In this document: piece after piece, positions 61,639 through 64,000 of the stretch
Layout of the letters: each line of letters opens with the position of its first letter
Position numbering within the stretch: position 1 is the first letter of the stretch
Source of the DNA: Actinomadura alba
Lineage (GTDB): Bacteria; Actinomycetota; Actinomycetes; Streptosporangiales; Streptosporangiaceae
Direction of reading: 5' to 3'
DNA length: 64,000 nt
NCBI RefSeq assembly: GCF_014323705.1
Contig: NZ_JABVEC010000001.1
Location: forward strand, 523,696-587,695
Translations under genes and position numbers: made by a program
Notes under the pieces: generated by a model
Seen by the model: the letters and a program-made list of their open reading frames with translations, nothing else
Databases searched by the model: none
What the model was told of the DNA's origin: nothing

Positions 61639-62997
61639 TCATGTGCTCTTGGTGATCGTCTCGATGGCGTTGCGCAGCTCACCGGGGACATCGTCGACGC
61701 TCAGGTGCCGGCCGTCGCGGACGATCTCACGGCCGGAGACGACCACGTGCCGCACGTCCGCGGCGGTCGCCGCGAACACGACCGACTCGGCGGCGAACGC
61801 GGGCTCGGTTCCGGCGAGACGCACCGAGTCGAGCGACACCGTGACGAGATCGGCGTGGGAGCCCGGTTCGAGCCGTCCCGCCTCGGGCCAGCCGAGCGCC
61901 GAGTGGCCGTCGGCCGTCGCGGCGGCGAGCAGTTCGCCGGCCGTCCAGTGCCCCCGGCGCCTGGTGCGCAGCCGCTCGTCGAGCTCGACCGCGCGGGCCT
62001 CCTCGAACAGGTCGATCACCGCGTGCTGGTCCGAGCCGAGTGACAGCACCGCACCCGCCCGTACGAGATCACGGGCGGGCCCGATCCCGTCGGCCAGGTC
62101 GCGTTCGGTCGTAGGGCACATGCACACGCCGGTCCGGGTCGTGCCGAGCAGCCGGATGTCCTCGTCGCCGAGGTGGGTGGCGTGCACCGCCACGGTCCGC
62201 GGGCCCAGGGCCCCGCCCTCGTCGAGGAGCCGGGCCGGGCTCACGCCGTACGCGCGCAGGCACTGCTCGTTCTCCGCGGGCTGCTCGGACAGGTGGACGT
62301 GCAGCGGCGCCCGGCGGCCGGCGGCCCAGGCGGCCACCACGGGGATCTCCTCGCGAGGCACCGCCCGTACGGAGTGGACGGCCGCGCCCACGCGCGCGTG
62401 CGCGAGGCCGCTGCGGCCGGTCGCGTCGTGCAGCGCGGTGACCCGCGCGGCCCAGTTCTCCGCCGATCCGTCGCCGAACCGCAGCTGAGCACCTCGCAAC
62501 GGCTCGCCGATCCCTCCGGCGAGATAGCACGCGTCGAGGAGGGTGATCCGGATGCCCGCGTCGGCGGCGGCCGCGATGAGCGCGGCGCCCATCGCGTTCG
62601 GCTCGTCGTACGGCACCCCACCGGCGCCATGGTGCAGGTAGTGGAACTCGCCGACGCAGCTCACCCCCGCCAGCGCCATCTCGGCGTACACCGCCCTCGC
62701 GAGGGCGTAGTAGGAGTCCGGGTCGAGACGCTCGGCGATGCCGTACATCTGCTCTCGCCAGGTCCAGAAGGAGCCCTCGCCCGAGTGCGCGCGTCCGCGG
62801 AGCGCGCGGTGGAAGGCGTGGGAGTGCGCGTCGGCCAGGCCCGGCAGTGTGAGCCCCGGCAGCCGTACGGCGCCGGGTGGGGCCGGCGTGCCGGGGGTCA
62901 CGGCCGTGAGGTGGTCGCCGTCGGCCTCGATGAGCACGTCGGCGGCGATCTCGCCGCCCAGCCAGGCCAGCTCGGCGTGCCAGCGTGCGGTGGCCAT
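61639..62997 (-). CDS. hutF: Formimidoylglutamate deiminase
   Basis: This 452-residue amidohydrolase converts N-formimidoyl-glutamate to N-formylglutamate in histidine breakdown. Motifs are LPGLADAHSHAFHRALRGRAHSGEGSFWTWRE, then FHYLHHGAGGVPY, PLHVHLSEQPAENEQCLRAYG, VAVHATHLGDEDIRLLG and SLGSDQHAVIDLFEEARAVE, typical of HutF. The ATG shares one base with the stop of the preceding gene (TGATG); GTG three bases earlier is possible. It is tightly coupled to the amidohydrolase on its right. The lipoprotein gene begins 86 bp after its stop. Confidence 0.95.
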   Translation of the reverse strand: MATARWHAELAWLGGEIAADVLIEADGDHLTAVTPGTPAPPGAVRLPGLTLPGLADAHSHAFHRALRGRAHSGEGSFWTWREQMYGIAERLDPDSYYALARAVYAEMALAGVSCVGEFHYLHHGAGGVPYDEPNAMGAALIAAAADAGIRITLLDACYLAGGIGEPLRGAQLRFGDGSAENWAARVTALHDATGRSGLAHARVGAAVHSVRAVPREEIPVVAAWAAGRRAPLHVHLSEQPAENEQCLRAYGVSPARLLDEGGALGPRTVAVHATHLGDEDIRLLGTTRTGVCMCPTTERDLADGIGPARDLVRAGAVLSLGSDQHAVIDLFEEARAVELDERLRTRRRGHWTAGELLAAATADGHSALGWPEAGRLEPGSHADLVTVSLDSVRLAGTEPAFAAESVVFAATAADVRHVVVSGREIVRDGRHLSVDDVPGELRNAIETITKST

Positions 62998-64000
62998 CAC
63001 GTCGCGGGCGACGGGTCACAGGCGAGATCGTCGAGCACCGCGGTGAGCGCCTCGACCCCGGCCAGGCAGTCCGCCGGCTCGGCGTGCTCGGCCGGGGCGT
63101 GCGACACCCCGGTGGGATTGCGAACGAACAGCATGGCGGTGGGCACGTGGGCGGCCAGGATGCCCGCGTCGTGCCCCGCTCCGGTCGGCAGCACCGGCGG
63201 CCGCCGCTCCCCGTCCCGGGCGATCGCGCCGGCCAGCCGGTCCCTGAGCGCACGGTCGAACGAGACGATCTCGGTGTCGGACTCGCGGGTCATGGCGGCC
63301 ATCACGCCGTGCTCGCCCGCCGCCTTCTCGGCGGCCCGCTCGATCTGCTCGACCGTCGCGAGGACCGCCCGCTCGTCCGGTCCCCGGGCGTCGAGCCAGG
63401 CGGCGACGTGGGAGGGGATCGCGTTGACCCCGCCCGGCGTGACGTGAACCTTGCCGATCGTGGCGAGGGCGTCGTGGCGTTCAGCGCTCTGCCGCGCGGC
63501 GAGGACGGTGGCGGCGAAGGGCAGCATCGGATCACGCCGGTCCCCGAGCCGCGTCGTACCCGCGTGGTTTCCCTCGCCGTGGAAGTCCAGCCGCCACCGG
63601 CCGTGCGGCCAGATGGCGCTCGCCACCCCGACCGGCACGTCCAGCGCCCGGCCCTGCTCCACGTGCAGCTCGACGAAACAGCCGATGCGGCCCAGCAGCT
63701 CGTCGTCGCGGCCGATCGCCTCCGGGTCGACGCCGCCCGCGCTCAGGGCGTCGGCGAGCGTGACCCCGTCGCCATCGCGCAGCCCGCGGGCGCGCGCGGG
63801 ATCGATGGCACCGGTGAGCAGCCGGGATCCGAGGCAGGCGATCCCGAACCGGGCACCCTCCTCTTCGGCGAACACGGCGACGCCGATGGGCCGGGCAGGT
63901 GTACGGCCGCGCTCGCGCAGCCGGTCGATGGCGGCGAGCGCGCTGACGACACCGAGCGGCCCGTCGAACGCCCCTCCCCCGGGCACCGAGTCCAGATGAC
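62997..64000 (-). CDS. M20-family amidohydrolase (allantoate/N-carbamoyl type), truncated at the right edge
   Basis: Only about 333 residues are in the window; the start is to the right. Motifs: HLDSVPGGGAFDGPLGV (metal-binding Asp), FAEEEGARFGIACLGSRLL (metal Glu-Glu), CFVELHVEQGRALD, then DFHGEGNHAGTTRLGDRRD and GAGHDAGILAAHVPTAMLFVRNP, the M20 allantoate/carbamoyl-amino-acid hydrolase signature. In this family such proteins act on allantoate, N-carbamoyl or N-formyl amino acids. Adjacent hutF suggests it may hydrolyse N-formylglutamate. It is translationally coupled to hutF. Confidence 0.9.
   Translation of the reverse strand, partial: HLDSVPGGGAFDGPLGVVSALAAIDRLRERGRTPARPIGVAVFAEEEGARFGIACLGSRLLTGAIDPARARGLRDGDGVTLADALSAGGVDPEAIGRDDELLGRIGCFVELHVEQGRALDVPVGVASAIWPHGRWRLDFHGEGNHAGTTRLGDRRDPMLPFAATVLAARQSAERHDALATIGKVHVTPGGVNAIPSHVAAWLDARGPDERAVLATVEQIERAAEKAAGEHGVMAAMTRESDTEIVSFDRALRDRLAGAIARDGERRPPVLPTGAGHDAGILAAHVPTAMLFVRNPTGVSHAPAEHAEPADCLAGVEALTAVLDDLACDPSPAT

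Noticed and set aside
1..64000. Insertion sequences, integrases or attachment sites bordering the glycan island
   Set aside because: No transposase, integrase or tRNA gene was seen; insertion of the island is only suggested by gene order.

Overview
The window is very GC-rich and densely coded, with SD-preceded ATG, GTG and TTG starts, many 1-4 bp gene overlaps, five Ser/Thr protein kinases, the GlgE alpha-glucan pathway, a DUF5753-type regulator and a SapB-type lanthipeptide locus. This points to a filamentous, sporulating actinomycete. A Streptosporangiales/Thermomonosporaceae-type organism is my guess and is not proven. I saw no rRNA, tRNA, CRISPR array, transposase or phage gene.

Layout. 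1-10.3 kb: a truncated DUF695-like gene, a cysteine desulfurase, a TetR repressor with a perfect operator and its MFS efflux pump, a MoxR-DUF58-transglutaminase operon, and etfBA. 10.8-17.8 kb: a DM13 membrane protein, three consecutive Ser/Thr kinases, an acyl-ACP desaturase and an enoyl-CoA hydratase. 17.9-26.2 kb and 38.5-40.7 kb: alpha-glucan metabolism, with glgP divergent from glgE-treS-mak, and glgB 12.3 kb further on. Between mak and glgB lies a cell-surface glycan island (26.5-37.0 kb): two GT2 glycosyltransferases, a CelD/BcsL-like acyltransferase, a polysaccharide deacetylase, a flippase, a large polymerase/ligase-like membrane protein, a small membrane protein, a membrane-anchored glycosidase and a cytochrome P450, followed by a GntR regulator pair. 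40.8-47.7 kb: an XRE/DUF5753 regulator with a small divergent partner, an ACT-domain protein, a NUDIX-NYN fusion, a fourth membrane kinase, SppA and a flavin reductase.

47.9-57.6 kb is the most distinctive block, a class III lanthipeptide (SapB/AmfS/RamS-like) system. It has a LanKC synthetase, a 38-residue precursor whose start lies inside the synthetase gene, two ABC half-transporters and two small orphan RamR-like regulators. A secreted, TKHP-repeat protein lies between the regulators. The upstream regulator and the secreted protein carry five TTA codons between them, and two island genes carry one each, so both surface systems may be under bldA-like translational control. 57.8-64 kb: histidine-catabolism genes (hutI, hutF and a truncated allantoate/formylglutamate-type amidohydrolase) interrupted by a fifth membrane kinase and a lipoprotein.

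How the genes may work together: the window joins storage alpha-glucan, an exported glycan, a surfactant-type peptide and several membrane kinases, all plausible parts of aerial growth and envelope remodelling. Functional links between blocks are inference from adjacency.
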